A DNA stretch of 64,000 bases from Hymenobacter artigasi (GCF_012275535.1 NZ_JAAVTK010000005.1:62001-126000), one strand, 5' to 3'; positions 41,282 to 50,587 are shown, counted from the first letter of the stretch. A program made the numbers and translations. The notes: generated by a model not told the origin, from the letters alone.

Positions 41282-42424
41282 CTAAGCAACCGGAGCCGCT
41301 GCCGGCACGAGTTGCCCACTCAGCAGCCGCGGCAACAGCGCGTCGCGGGTGGCGCGGAGCAAGTCTATTTGGTTGTTAAGATTAAGACGTTTTTTGAAGA
41401 TTGGCCCAACAATCCGGTCAAATTCAGCTAGTGAATTTGCATCGGGCACAACTACTTTATTGCCAAGCGCTTGTTCTCTATTGAGGCCCGGAACCGCCGC
41501 GTCGCCACTGATGAAGTTTTGCATTTGCAAGTCGTAAAAGAGGTAATAGGAACTCAACTCTGATTCGACATAAAACACAGTATCAATCGGATAAAACGGT
41601 TTGTCAAGCCAGATTACGCTACCTACGTTGCCCTTTCTGCCAACCACAATTCCAGGACGGTTAATCAGTGGCTCATCATGGAAATCGACAATGCCGCTAG
41701 AGCCAACAACTGGAAATTCGCCAGGTACTCGGTCTTCGGCAATTAGAGCCTTACCATACTTTAACTCTATTACATCGCCTAAGCGCCGTACTTCCCACCC
41801 CGCCGGCAGCTCCCCCGCACTCCCCACGGCCGCCCCAGGGCAGCGCCCACGCACAAACCACTCCCGGTACAGCTCCAGCGCCAGCCCTTCCAGCGCCGCC
41901 ACCTGCCCCTGGTAATTCTCCAGCAGCGCATCGTAGCGCCCCAGCACCGCCGCTATCTGCCGTTGCAGGGGTAGGGGAGGGAGGGGGATTTTTATACTTT
42001 TCAGACCAGGGTTTGAAATCCCAACAACAGTAGTTCCAGTGGCTTTTGCATAGAGTCTTTCCTGTACAAGTTGAGTTAGAAAAGAGTAGTATAGGAATTG
42101 GGGGACTACTTTTTGAATATTGGGTGAAAATAAAATAACTCGCTGAGCAATTGCTATTCTCTCGTTTGTTTTGATGAGGGCTACCTCGCCAAGTGGTGCT
42201 TCTGTTGTTATGATAATATCATCAATTTTCGGAATGCCTCGGCGCATCGTTGCGTCGTAGTCCATTGGGTCAATGTACTCATGTTCGGCATCTTCAACTA
42301 TACGTCCACCCTTGATAACTTTTGCAGTTATCAACTTAACGCCAGAATCAGTTTTAGTCGGTGTTTTACCCCGATAATCAACCAGCCGCGTTATCAGATT
42401 GTCAAGCTCTGTCTCTTCCCACAT
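41282..42424 (-). CDS. hsdS: Type I restriction enzyme, specificity subunit (HsdS)
   Basis: This 380-residue protein has the normal two-TRD form. TRD1 (DNLITRLVDYRGKTPTKTDSG... KSIKIPLPPLPLQRQIA) precedes the first conserved helix (AAVLGRYDALLENYQGQVAALE). TRD2 (WEVRRLGDVIELKYGKALI... GNKVVVPDANSLAEFDRIV) precedes the second (LNLNNQIDLLRATRDALLPRLLSG). It sets the bipartite target of the complex. Its ATG overlaps the hsdM stop by one base (TAATG), so the two are translated together. TRD1 is visibly less GC-rich than the conserved regions, a usual sign of TRD exchange. Confidence 0.92.
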   Translation of the reverse strand: MWEETELDNLITRLVDYRGKTPTKTDSGVKLITAKVIKGGRIVEDAEHEYIDPMDYDATMRRGIPKIDDIIITTEAPLGEVALIKTNERIAIAQRVILFSPNIQKVVPQFLYYSFLTQLVQERLYAKATGTTVVGISNPGLKSIKIPLPPLPLQRQIAAVLGRYDALLENYQGQVAALEGLALELYREWFVRGRCPGAAVGSAGELPAGWEVRRLGDVIELKYGKALIAEDRVPGEFPVVGSSGIVDFHDEPLINRPGIVVGRKGNVGSVIWLDKPFYPIDTVFYVESELSSYYLFYDLQMQNFISGDAAVPGLNREQALGNKVVVPDANSLAEFDRIVGPIFKKRLNLNNQIDLLRATRDALLPRLLSGQLVPAAAPVA

Positions 42425-44568
42425 TACGCTACCACCTCCTCCCGCGTCACGTCCATAAACAACACCGCCACGTCCCGCGCAATAGCCCCTTGCAGCGCGT
42501 CGGCCTCCGTGTGCAGCCGCGCCAGCTCGGCCGCCTGCGCGGCCACAAACTCCCGGAACTCCTCCGGGCTGCGCCCGTCATCGTCCAGAGCCACGCCCAC
42601 GTAGCGGCCGGGGTTCAGCGAAAACTGCTGCGCCGCCACGTCTGCCCGGCTCGCCCGGTAGCACAAGCCCTCCACGTCGCGGTACGTCCCATCGGGGAAG
42701 TGCCCATCCAGCCAGGCCAGCTGCGTTTCAAAGTAGCCCACCCGCTCCAGCACGAACAGCAGCCCGTCGCGCTCGTCGCCCACCAGCCGCAGTGCCCCGC
42801 GCAGGTTGGCCCCGCTCCAGCTTTTATCCTTGGCCGGCCGCAGCGTCTTATCCGCGAAGTTCACCAGTCCCTCCGCCCGCTGGCTCAGCGCCATTAGCCC
42901 CGCCTTGTCGGCGGGCAGCGTGTCGGCCGTCAGCCCGGCCAGCGCCGCCAGGTCATCGGCCCAGCTCGGGTGCGCGGCCAGGGCCGCTTCCGCGTCCGTA
43001 CTCAGCAGCAGCCGCACCCCCTCGCGCCAGTCCACCACCCGCCCGGCCAGCGCCACCAGCGCCGCCGCATAGGCTGTGCGGTGCGCCGCCAGCCCCCGGT
43101 ATGCCCGCACCGGCACGTAGTCCGGGTCCGTCACTTCCGTGTCGCGCCAGGTCGCCAGCGCCGTTAGGTAGCTTGCCCGCAGCGCCGCAAACTTGGCCGT
43201 TTCCCCCCGGTACAGCCACACGATGGCCGTCAGGTTCTGCTGCTGCGCCTGCGTAAACTCCCGCAGCTTACGCGACACCTGGTTATACACCCGCCGCGCA
43301 TCAATGAACAGCACCTGGTCGTGGCGCTCGTGGCCGGCCGCCGTCTTGGCCCGGTCCAGAAACCACAGCGTCACCGGCAGCGTCACCGTGTAAAAGAAGT
43401 TCGACGCAATGGTCACCATCACGTCCACCATGCCCGCCTGCACCAGCTTGGCGCGGGCTTCCGCCTCCGCTCCCCGCGCATCACTCGCCGAGTTGGCCAT
43501 CACAAACCCCGCCCGCCCTTTCTCGTTCAGCGCCGTCGCAAACAGCGAAATCCACAGGTAGTTGGCATTGCCGTACGTCTCCGCCGTTTTGCCCTTGCCC
43601 TTCACCGCCAGCGTCGGCCCGTAAGTCGTAAACAGCGGGTGCTGGCTGATGTCGGCCGCGCTCACCCCATCCACGTTGAACGGCGGGTTGGCCATCACGA
43701 AATCAAACTTGCCCAGCGTGTCGGCATAGTCCGGGTCGGCATACGCCCCCGCCGCCAACGAGGAGTTGATGTTCCGCACGTCGCTCTTCAACCCGTTCAC
43801 AAACAGGTTCAGCCGCGCCAGCATCGTGGTTTCCGCCTTCTGTTCCTGCCCATATATCGACAGCTGCCCCGCCTGCTCGTGGCTCCGCACAAACTTAGCC
43901 GACTGCACAAACATGCCCCCCGTCCCACAAGCCGGGTCCAGAATGCGCCCCGTGTGCGGCTCCATTATTTCCACAATCAGCCGCACCACGGAAGTGGGCG
44001 TGTAGAACTCGCCGCCCTTCTGCCCCTCGCTCAGCGCAAACTTGCCCAGGAAGTATTCATAAATCTTCCCGAACACGTCGCCCTCCGCCACCCGCAAGTC
44101 CGCCACCTTCGCCAGAATGTCGCGCAGCACGTCATCCGGTATCTTCCGGTAGTCCGCCTTCGGCAGCACAATCTTCGACTTCTCCGGCACCCCCGCGTTG
44201 TTGGCCTCCTCAAAGGCTTCCATCGCCGCAATCACTGCCTCCGGGGCATTATCCGTCCCGCTCAGCAGCAGCAGGGTCTGGTCGTAGTGCGCCGCCGCCG
44301 GCACCACGAAGCCAATCAGCCGCACGTAGGTTTCCGCCAGCTCCTCCGAGTTGCGGCTGTCTTTCTGCGCCTCCCAGGCCGCCTGTGCCGCCGGTTTCAG
44401 CGCCTCAAACCGGTTGGTGGCATACCGCAAAAAGAACAGCCCCAGCAGCGGGGCTGCGTACTCACTGGCCTTCAGGTTGCTCTTCGCCCGCAGCCGGTCG
44501 GCCGCCTCCCACAAATTGTCCTCAAAAACCTGCGGCCGGGGCACCCGGTCAAATAGTAGTGTGCTCAA
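42424..44568 (-). CDS. hsdM: Type I restriction enzyme, N6-adenine methylase subunit (HsdM)
   Basis: The homology begins at FEDNLWEAADRLRAKSNLKASEY. No ATG precedes it. TTG ending at 44568 is my preferred start, and a GTG at 44721 would add an unlikely Arg/Pro/Cys-rich extension. Catalytic features are GEFYTPTSVVRLIVEIM, motif I ILDPACGTGGMF and motif IV FDFVMANPPFNVDG, all intact, unlike the fusion protein at 33971. The C-terminal helices (about 620-715) bind HsdS. It methylates the adenine targets of the type I system and completes hsdM-hsdS-hsdR. Confidence 0.9.
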   Translation of the reverse strand: MSTLLFDRVPRPQVFEDNLWEAADRLRAKSNLKASEYAAPLLGLFFLRYATNRFEALKPAAQAAWEAQKDSRNSEELAETYVRLIGFVVPAAAHYDQTLLLLSGTDNAPEAVIAAMEAFEEANNAGVPEKSKIVLPKADYRKIPDDVLRDILAKVADLRVAEGDVFGKIYEYFLGKFALSEGQKGGEFYTPTSVVRLIVEIMEPHTGRILDPACGTGGMFVQSAKFVRSHEQAGQLSIYGQEQKAETTMLARLNLFVNGLKSDVRNINSSLAAGAYADPDYADTLGKFDFVMANPPFNVDGVSAADISQHPLFTTYGPTLAVKGKGKTAETYGNANYLWISLFATALNEKGRAGFVMANSASDARGAEAEARAKLVQAGMVDVMVTIASNFFYTVTLPVTLWFLDRAKTAAGHERHDQVLFIDARRVYNQVSRKLREFTQAQQQNLTAIVWLYRGETAKFAALRASYLTALATWRDTEVTDPDYVPVRAYRGLAAHRTAYAAALVALAGRVVDWREGVRLLLSTDAEAALAAHPSWADDLAALAGLTADTLPADKAGLMALSQRAEGLVNFADKTLRPAKDKSWSGANLRGALRLVGDERDGLLFVLERVGYFETQLAWLDGHFPDGTYRDVEGLCYRASRADVAAQQFSLNPGRYVGVALDDDGRSPEEFREFVAAQAAELARLHTEADALQGAIARDVAVLFMDVTREEVVA

Positions 44569-44751
44569 AATCAAATAGTCCAGTAGATGGGGCCAATCCA
44601 GCGCTTTCCGTTCAGACAAACACAGTGGCTGGAAGCAAGCCTGTAAATGTAATAAACTACCAGCCGGGTGGTAGCATTTACCAGCGGGCCGCGCCCTTGC
44701 GCGAAAGTAGGCACCCGCCACCCCACCCCCAAACGCTAAGCTAGACAGACA

Positions 44752-44779
44752 TTGTTTTAATTATTGAACTATATATTTG
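44752..44779 (+). promoter_or_regulatory. Bacteroidetes-type promoter for the secreted-protein pair
   Basis: TTG at 44752-44754 and TATATTTG at 44772-44779 (exact TAnnTTTG) are 17 bp apart in an AT-rich gap. The predicted start lies about 25 bp before ATG 44811. Confidence 0.55.
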
Positions 44780-44810
44780 CCTTTATCCAGTATCAAAGCG
44801 TGAGCCTCGC

Positions 44811-46124
44811 ATGAAAACACCTCTTCTAACCATCCTGCTAGCCCTCGCCCTACCGCTCTTCGGAGTGGCCCAGACCACCCGCGAGGCCCTGACCGCTGCT
44901 GCCGAAGCCACCACGCAGGCCGCCGGCAAAAGCGCCAAAGCGTTGGCAGCCGTTCAAGCTGCCGGCAAAACCCTAAAGGCCCTGCCTAATTCGCTTACCC
45001 TGAACGGCCTATTGAGAAATAAGGATAAGGACGACTTAAAGGAGGCGACCGACCAAGCCAAAACTGCCCTGGCCGCCGCCCGCGAAGCCAACGTGGCGGC
45101 GGTAGCCGCCTTCCGGGCGGCGGCCGAGGCCTACGATAAAGTGAAAGGCGCGGTGGCCAGCCCCGCAACCGCAACCGACCCCATCGAGAAAATCCGCCAG
45201 GAAGCCGTCCAGCGTATTGCCGCCAGCAGCCAGCAGGCCGCCAGTCAAGCCCAGCTAAAAACTGCGCAAGCAGTGCTGCAAAGCGACAACATCGTCGCCC
45301 AGGCCCAGCAAGTAGTGCAGCACCTCGAAGCCGTGGCCGTGGCCACCGATGCCACCGAACGGAAAACAGAAATGGGACTGGCGGTCACTGCATCCGAAAA
45401 AATAATAACCGACGGGCAGGCCGTCAATAAGGTGGCAACGGCTGCGGCGGGAGCTGCCACCACCATTGCCGACAGCCCCCAAACCCCCACCAACAGCCCA
45501 ACGGATGGCAAGCTAATCGGTAGCCGCAATATCAAGTTTGGGGTGGGTTTTGGGGGCGGCTACAACCTGAACCATACCTATAGCTACTCGTTGGGGGCTT
45601 CCTCAAACGCGGCTAGCAACTACGCCCTCACCCGCGAGCGACTAACTCCCTACTCCGGCGTGGTATCGGGCATCGTAGCCTACAACAAGACCGTGTATTA
45701 TTACAAACACTTTGATAATGATGGTAATCCGGTCGGTGAAGCCGAGCCGAGCCCCTATCCCTTATCGGTTCTGCTGGCATTAAATCTGGTTGATTTTACC
45801 GCCGCTGGTTCCGGTTTCAACCGCAAGCTGGATTTAGGAATGGGCCTTGGTATTCGGTTCGATGAGCATTTCCAATTAGGCATCTTGCTTGAAGCCACCA
45901 GCCAACGCTTCGTGCGGGATTATTACCTGCAATTCATGAATGCGCCCGTGCCGGACTATAAAACCAATACCTTCCTCACTTCCCTCAATCCCAGCGACGA
46001 CACCTATTTCGTGTCCCGCACCGTGCTAAGCGTGGGCCTCAAGCTAATCTATATCCTCACCGACGACCGCCCCAAAGAAAAAGATGAGCTGAAAGCCCGT
46101 GCTGAGCTAAATGCACTCCGGTAA
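44811..46124 (+). CDS. Exported Ala-rich helical protein with beta-barrel-like C-terminus
   Basis: This 437-residue protein has a signal peptide (MKTPLLTILLALALPLFGVAQ). Residues 22-240 are Ala-rich amphipathic helix, probably coiled coil (QAAGKSAKALAAVQAAGKTLK; EKIRQEAVQRIAASSQQAAS). Residues 250-430 have alternating strand-like segments (FGVGFGGGYNLNHTYSYSLG, LDLGMGLGIRFDEHFQLGIL, YFVSRTVLSVGLKLIYIL) like an outer-membrane barrel. It may therefore be an outer-membrane protein with a long periplasmic helix. It is followed by a lipoprotein hydrolase, probably in one operon. No known defence family is recognised. Confidence 0.6.
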   Translation: MKTPLLTILLALALPLFGVAQTTREALTAAAEATTQAAGKSAKALAAVQAAGKTLKALPNSLTLNGLLRNKDKDDLKEATDQAKTALAAAREANVAAVAAFRAAAEAYDKVKGAVASPATATDPIEKIRQEAVQRIAASSQQAASQAQLKTAQAVLQSDNIVAQAQQVVQHLEAVAVATDATERKTEMGLAVTASEKIITDGQAVNKVATAAAGAATTIADSPQTPTNSPTDGKLIGSRNIKFGVGFGGGYNLNHTYSYSLGASSNAASNYALTRERLTPYSGVVSGIVAYNKTVYYYKHFDNDGNPVGEAEPSPYPLSVLLALNLVDFTAAGSGFNRKLDLGMGLGIRFDEHFQLGILLEATSQRFVRDYYLQFMNAPVPDYKTNTFLTSLNPSDDTYFVSRTVLSVGLKLIYILTDDRPKEKDELKARAELNALR

Positions 46125-46185
46125 TACGTGGGACTTCGAGCCGAAAGGCGGTGTCCTGATTCCAATGCTGTTAAATTCATCAGTC

Positions 46186-47511
46186 ATGACAAATGCTTTT
46201 GTGAGCGTGTTGCGACGCTTCTTGCTCGTCGGCGGGCAGGTGGGTCTTATCGTCGGCTTGTTGAGCGGGTGCCGGGTATTCACGGGCCGGCCCACCACCT
46301 TAGTGGGCATGTCCCGCAGCTACGCGCTGAACACTACACCCACTAAACCCTTGCGACTATTCATCGACCGCGACGGTAGCCTGTACCCTCCCGACGACGT
46401 ATTCATTAGCGAAGAAGAGCTGCGCGACCAGTACGAGGGCTACTTACTGGAGAATTTGGCCAAGGGGCACCCCCACACGCTCCGTAAATTTTACGCCCTG
46501 CACGGCATCGATACGACGGCCGCCGCCATTACCAGCGCCCCCGCCGAAGGCTGGCCTGCTTTCCAGGCCGCGCTGCGCCGCGAAGCCGCCGCCGCTATCA
46601 ATGCCCGCCTGGCCGCCGTGGGTCCGCAAGCAACGCTCGTCGTTCTTATTCACGGCTTCAACAACACCGCCGGCGAAGCCGAAGCTTCCTATGATGCCGT
46701 GGCGGCTCGAATGCGGCGCGAGGGGCTCCCCCGCGGCCCCCATCAACTGCTGGAGGTGTATTGGGACGGGCGACGGGGGGCCGCTCCCTACTTTTTTCGC
46801 TATTCCCAACCCAACGCACAGTTCGCCGGCCTGGCCCTGCGTGGGGTACTCAATCAACTCGCTCCCCAATACCCGGTCCGAATAATTACCCACAGCCTTG
46901 GTACCTTAGTAGGATGCAACGCGCTTTGGAACGTAACTACTTCGATGGGAGGGAAACAGGTCGTCAGCGCAGCGGACAGCAACCTTAGTTTTTGGCAAAT
47001 GCTTACCGAGCCTGCCGGCAACGGCAAACAAACATCCCGGTTTTTTTACCAGCAAGCCTGCCACGACAACGCGAACTACCGCACGCCCACTACCCCCGAC
47101 CTGCGCTTGGGCAGCATCGCGGCAGCCACCCCCGGTGCCACCTACACCGACTATACTGACCGCACCCCTCTTCTGACGGACCCCAAGAGCAGTATTTACC
47201 GCCGTGTCGTCATCACCTACAATCCCACCGATAAGGTGCTGAACAAGTTCTGGCTACTCGCCCCCCTCAACTGGTACTTGGGCTATACCCAGTTGGGCCG
47301 CAGCAACAGCGCCTACGGCTTCGTCGCCGATGCCGTGAACACCAGAAGTCACGATGGCCACAGCTACCAGATTCCGTTTTACGGCTGCCGCGAGAAAGGA
47401 AAATTTAACCACGGCCTGATTGGCTACTCGAACTCGGCACAGATGCCGTATTTTCTGGAAACGCTGCTCGGCGATACGTCCCCGCAGGTGCTCTCACCCT
47501 GCCCGCGTTAG
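46186..47511 (+). CDS. Lipoprotein alpha/beta-hydrolase-like serine esterase
   Basis: The start is set at ATG 46186, giving a lipoprotein signal (MTNAFVSVLRRFLLVGGQVG... LLSGC). The hydrolase core shows an oxyanion strand LVVLIHGFNNTAGEAEASYDAV, then LLEVYWDGR and a nucleophile-type turn IITHSLGTLVG (Ser), similar to DUF900-type hydrolases. A late His near SHDGHSYQIPFYGC may complete the triad. It would act on esters or lipids at the outer membrane. It lies 61 bp after the barrel-like gene and probably functions with it. Confidence 0.7.
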   Translation: MTNAFVSVLRRFLLVGGQVGLIVGLLSGCRVFTGRPTTLVGMSRSYALNTTPTKPLRLFIDRDGSLYPPDDVFISEEELRDQYEGYLLENLAKGHPHTLRKFYALHGIDTTAAAITSAPAEGWPAFQAALRREAAAAINARLAAVGPQATLVVLIHGFNNTAGEAEASYDAVAARMRREGLPRGPHQLLEVYWDGRRGAAPYFFRYSQPNAQFAGLALRGVLNQLAPQYPVRIITHSLGTLVGCNALWNVTTSMGGKQVVSAADSNLSFWQMLTEPAGNGKQTSRFFYQQACHDNANYRTPTTPDLRLGSIAAATPGATYTDYTDRTPLLTDPKSSIYRRVVITYNPTDKVLNKFWLLAPLNWYLGYTQLGRSNSAYGFVADAVNTRSHDGHSYQIPFYGCREKGKFNHGLIGYSNSAQMPYFLETLLGDTSPQVLSPCPR

Positions 47512-47722
47512 ATGGTCAGGGAGAAAGCCCTGAGAAAAGCCGACAACAGCGTATAGTTGGAAACAATTAGGCCAAAACGACTAAGCATAATGGACCGCTA
47601 ACAAACGCTTACGGCCCATCAATTGAGATATTACAACAGCGTCGATAGCATCGATGCTGTATCCCCCAAAGTGCCAACAGGCCATTGAGGCCCGCATCAC
47701 TACTATCCGAATAACTCCATTG

Positions 47723-47761
47723 GTGCCCGCCAACCAGTCTCACAACCTGGTCGGCGGGCAC
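47723..47761 (-). terminator. Terminator-like hairpin after the 47792-48115 gene
   Basis: The stem GTGCCCGCC / GGCGGGCAC extends through ACCAG / CTGGT with one mismatch. It lies 31 bp past the minus-strand stop. No strong T-run is seen, so termination would depend on stem strength or it may serve another role. Confidence 0.45.
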
Positions 47762-47791
47762 TACTGCTTTATATCAAAAGCTCAGCTAGTC

Positions 47792-48115
47792 TCACGACCG
47801 CTTGCGCTGCTGCCGGCCCTTCAGCTTCTCGTAGCACCAAAACGCCGCCTCAAACGCCTCCGCTGTCAGCGTGACCAGCGAGTACCGCACCCGGTCCCGC
47901 AATATGTAGTCCTCCAGCGAGTCCCGGTGGCCCTGCTCCCGCAGCTCGGCCGCTTCTCCCGGCTCCAGGGCCTTGGCAATGTGCAGCTGATACGCTCCTT
48001 CGGGCGTCACGACCATACTGACCCGTCGGTTGTGTAAGCGCCGCGTCACGCCGCGCTTCACCGATATTTTAGTGAGAGGGCCCATCAAATGGGCTGGAAA
48101 AAAGCGACTGGCCAT
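47792..48115 (-). CDS. Hypothetical small basic protein divergent from umuD
   Basis: ATG ending at 48115 (MASRFFPAHLMGPLTKISVKR) gives 107 residues. An Arg-rich start (RGVTRRLHNRRVSMVVTPEG) is followed by a helical end (LTAEAFEAAFWCYEKLKGRQQRKR). Upstream in-frame sequence is AT-rich intergenic DNA, so the longer form is rejected. No family is recognised. It shares the umuD regulatory region and might be a regulator or an SOS-induced accessory protein. Confidence 0.5.
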   Translation of the reverse strand: MASRFFPAHLMGPLTKISVKRGVTRRLHNRRVSMVVTPEGAYQLHIAKALEPGEAAELREQGHRDSLEDYILRDRVRYSLVTLTAEAFEAAFWCYEKLKGRQQRKRS

Positions 48116-48224
48116 AGATAGGGGAAAATGGAAAAGAGGAAACACTGATAATATCAGCAAGAAAATTACCTGACTGATAATCTGATTGTTGATAGCCCGA
48201 AAGCCCTTAATTATTAGTCGCGTC

Positions 48225-48255
48225 TTGCAAACTAATTTAATTAGTGACAGATTTG
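48225..48255 (+). promoter_or_regulatory. umuD promoter with palindromic operator
   Basis: TTG (48225-48227) and CAGATTTG (48248-48255, seven of eight to TAnnTTTG) are 20 bp apart. The perfect palindrome ACTAATTTAATTAGT (48231-48245) fills the spacer exactly. Related ATTAGT words occur at about 48212-48217 and 48264-48270. The placement implies repression, most simply by a LexA-like or element-encoded SOS regulator. Confidence 0.6.
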
Positions 48256-48312
48256 CCAACAATATTAGTAACTATTTCGTTGCTAGTCCTCATTCCAAAC
48301 CCAATTATTTTT

Positions 48313-48789
48313 ATGACGACCGTCGAAATTCTACAGATTATTCGGGAACCCATCTGGATAATTGAGTGCGAAACGCCCATTCCTGCCGGCTTTCCCAGCC
48401 CCGCCGAGGACTACCGGGGCACCAAAGTGGACCTTAACGCCATTCTGCTGCCCCATCCCGACTGCACCTATATGGCCCGCGTTAAAGGCACCAGCATGGA
48501 CGGGGCCCCCGCCCACATCACCGACGGGGCCCTCATCACCGTCGACTGCTCCATAAAGCCCGAGCCCGGCCACATCGTCGTGGCCGCCGTCGAAGGCCAG
48601 TTCACCGTCAAGCGCCTCGAAAAGCGCGGTTCCGCCTACTGGCTGGTTCCCGACAACCCCACCCACCATTCCATCGACATCAGCCTGCTCGGCGACAGCT
48701 TCGAAGTATGGGGCGTCGTCACCCACGCCGTCACCGAATTCATCAACGGCAAGCTCAAGGAGCACGTCCGCACCCGCCGCTTACAGTAG
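48313..48789 (+). CDS. umuD: UmuD-like polymerase V autoproteolytic subunit
   Basis: ATG 48313 gives 158 residues. IPAGFPSPAEDYRG is the self-cleavage region (Ala-Gly). VKGTSMDGAPAHI carries the catalytic Ser, and EGQFTVKRLEKRG the catalytic Lys. There is no HTH, so it is a mutagenesis subunit and not LexA. Cleaved UmuD' dimer joins UmuC to form error-prone polymerase V after DNA damage. umuC follows 159 bp later, with a repeat in the gap. Confidence 0.92.
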   Translation: MTTVEILQIIREPIWIIECETPIPAGFPSPAEDYRGTKVDLNAILLPHPDCTYMARVKGTSMDGAPAHITDGALITVDCSIKPEPGHIVVAAVEGQFTVKRLEKRGSAYWLVPDNPTHHSIDISLLGDSFEVWGVVTHAVTEFINGKLKEHVRTRRLQ

Positions 48790-48816
48790 CTCCTTTTCCA
48801 ATCGCTCAACAATAGA

Positions 48817-48942
48817 ACGTCAGGCTGAGCGAAGCCGAAGCATCTCTACCGCGTAAGTAATCAAATTAACACAAGAAACTAGCCGCACTCGCACTCGTCA
48901 GGCTCCCCTCGCTTTTGGAGAGGGGCCGGGGGTGAGGTTCCC
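48817..48942. repeat. Half family 1 repeat plus Bacteroidetes-type hairpin between umuD and umuC
   Basis: GAACGTCAGGCTGAGCGAAG continues through CATCTCTACCGCG with no opposing arm. At about 48901-48935 a second element contains the hairpin CCCCTCGCTTTTGGAGAGGGG-like core and GGCCGGGGGTGAGG. Both are dispersed types separating umuD from umuC. Confidence 0.6.
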
Positions 48943-48948
48943 CGCCCC

Positions 48949-50271
48949 ATGTTCGCCTTAGTCGACTGCAACAACTTTTACGTCAGCTGCGAGCGCGCTT
49001 TCCAGCCCGCCCTCAACGGTGTGCCTGTTGTCGTCCTAAGTAATAATGACGGCTGCATCGTTTCCCGCTCCGCCGAAGCTAAGGCCCTCGGTATCAAAAT
49101 GGGGGAGCCCCTCTTCCAGGTCCGCCCCCTCATCGAGCAGCATCGGGTGAAGGTGTTTAGCAGCAACTACGCCCTCTACGGCGACATGAGCAGCCGCGTC
49201 ATGAACTACCTGACCGAAGCAGCCCCCGAAGTTGAAATCTACTCCGCTGATGAAGCCTTCCTCGGCCTGCATGGCATGGCCCGCTACCTCGGCTCGCTCG
49301 AAACCTACGCCCGCCGCATCCGCGCCGAAGTCCGCCAGCGTACCCACATACCTACCTGCGTAGGCATCGCCCCCACCAAAACCTTGGCCAAGCTCGCCAA
49401 CCGCGTCGCCAAGAAAGACCCCACACTTGACGGTGTTCTAAGCCTCGAAACCCCCGAAGCCCGCCAATGGGCCTTAGCCAAAGTGCCCGTCCAAGACGTG
49501 TGGGGCATCGGCCGCCAGTACGCCATTAAGCTACACGCCCAGGGCATCGCCACCGCCGCCGACCTGGCCCGCTGCTCCGATGCCTACGCCCGCAAGCACC
49601 TCGGCGGCGTGGTAGGAGCGAGGCTGGTGCGTGAGCTGCAGGGCTTCCCCTGCCACAATTTAGCCCCCAGCGAAGATGGCGCCCTGAGCCGCCAAAGCAT
49701 TGCCTGTACCCGCACCTTTGGCCGCCCCCTCAACGAGCTGGCCGACATCTGCGGGGCCGTGGCCGCCTTCGCTTCCCGCGCCGCTGAGAAGCTACGCCGC
49801 CAGGGCTCCGTGGCCCACGTCCTCACCGTCTTCATTAGCCAGAACCGCTTCGGTCCCGCACCCCCGCCGCACACCCGTTCCGCGCAGCTCACCCTACCCA
49901 CCGCCACCAGCAGCACCCTTGACCTGGTGAGCTACGCCACCGCCATCCTGAACCGCATTTGGCAGCCCGGCCAGACCTACGTCAAAGCCGGCGTCATACT
50001 CGACGGTTTCGAAGCCGCCGGCCAGCCCCAGCTTAGCTTGTTCGAGAAAGCGCCCGAACTCACCCACCCCCAGGCCAGCGCCCTCATGCAGCGCCTCGAC
50101 CAGCTCAACGCCCGCTTCGGCCGCGCCGCTGTCCAGGTTGCCGCCGCCCTGCCATCCCAACCCAAGCCCCGTGGCACCAAAGCCGCCCCCGGCGTGCCCT
50201 GGCAAGGTCAGCAGCAGCACCGCACCCCCGCAGTCACCACCTCATGGGACGAGTTATGGGAAATAGGGTAG
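48949..50271 (+). CDS. umuC: UmuC-like Y-family DNA polymerase V catalytic subunit
   Basis: This 440-residue protein is complete. Palm motif [18 protein letters not shown] (metal Asp) is followed by [27 protein letters not shown] (second acidic pair), [19 protein letters not shown] and [17 protein letters not shown]. The C-terminal little-finger and umuC-specific tail are present, ending before a beta-clamp-like [11 protein letters not shown] motif. It performs translesion synthesis with UmuD'. The next small gene starts 30 bp later. Confidence 0.93.
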   Translation: MFALVDCNNFYVSCERAFQPALNGVPVVVLSNNDGCIVSRSAEAKALGIKMGEPLFQVRPLIEQHRVKVFSSNYALYGDMSSRVMNYLTEAAPEVEIYSADEAFLGLHGMARYLGSLETYARRIRAEVRQRTHIPTCVGIAPTKTLAKLANRVAKKDPTLDGVLSLETPEARQWALAKVPVQDVWGIGRQYAIKLHAQGIATAADLARCSDAYARKHLGGVVGARLVRELQGFPCHNLAPSEDGALSRQSIACTRTFGRPLNELADICGAVAAFASRAAEKLRRQGSVAHVLTVFISQNRFGPAPPPHTRSAQLTLPTATSSTLDLVSYATAILNRIWQPGQTYVKAGVILDGFEAAGQPQLSLFEKAPELTHPQASALMQRLDQLNARFGRAAVQVAAALPSQPKPRGTKAAPGVPWQGQQQHRTPAVTTSWDELWEIG

Positions 50272-50300
50272 GGGCAAACCCCTTTAATCATTCCATTTCA

Positions 50301-50582
50301 ATGTTCAGCCTATTCACCATGCAAAACCAAAGCAACGTCCGTTTTCTCCTCGGTGCCCAACTCGAAGACCCCACCGCTGAACTGCTGACTTTCCAATTTC
50401 AGCAAGACATCTGCGGTGAAAAATGCTACTCCCTGCAAGTCCCCGGTACCATGCTCCAAAAGCTTGGCCGCCGCCATCTCATCGAGTATGTGGCCGATTA
50501 CTACCTACAACTCCAACCCCAGGAACTCGACCGCATCGACCGCAACGCCGTCATCATGGCCCTGAATTATGCTGGTTTTTAG
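50301..50582 (+). CDS. Hypothetical small protein downstream of umuC
   Basis: ATG 50301 (or 50319, MQNQSNVRFLLGAQL) gives about 93 residues. The pattern is a small alpha/beta protein (RFLLGAQLEDPTAELLTFQF... LIEYVADYYLQLQPQELDRI). No family is recognised. It is close behind umuC and probably cotranscribed. An IS5-family element is inserted a few bases after its stop. Confidence 0.5.
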   Translation: MFSLFTMQNQSNVRFLLGAQLEDPTAELLTFQFQQDICGEKCYSLQVPGTMLQKLGRRHLIEYVADYYLQLQPQELDRIDRNAVIMALNYAGF

Positions 50583-50587
50583 CCAAT

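Noticed and set aside
42424..44721. GTG 44721 as start of hsdM
   Set aside because: The first 50 or so residues would be Arg/Pro/Cys-rich without homology; family similarity begins near FEDNLWEAAD, after the TTG at 44568.
48313..48789. UmuD-like gene as LexA repressor
   Set aside because: There is no N-terminal HTH and the cleavage region and umuC linkage are those of UmuD.
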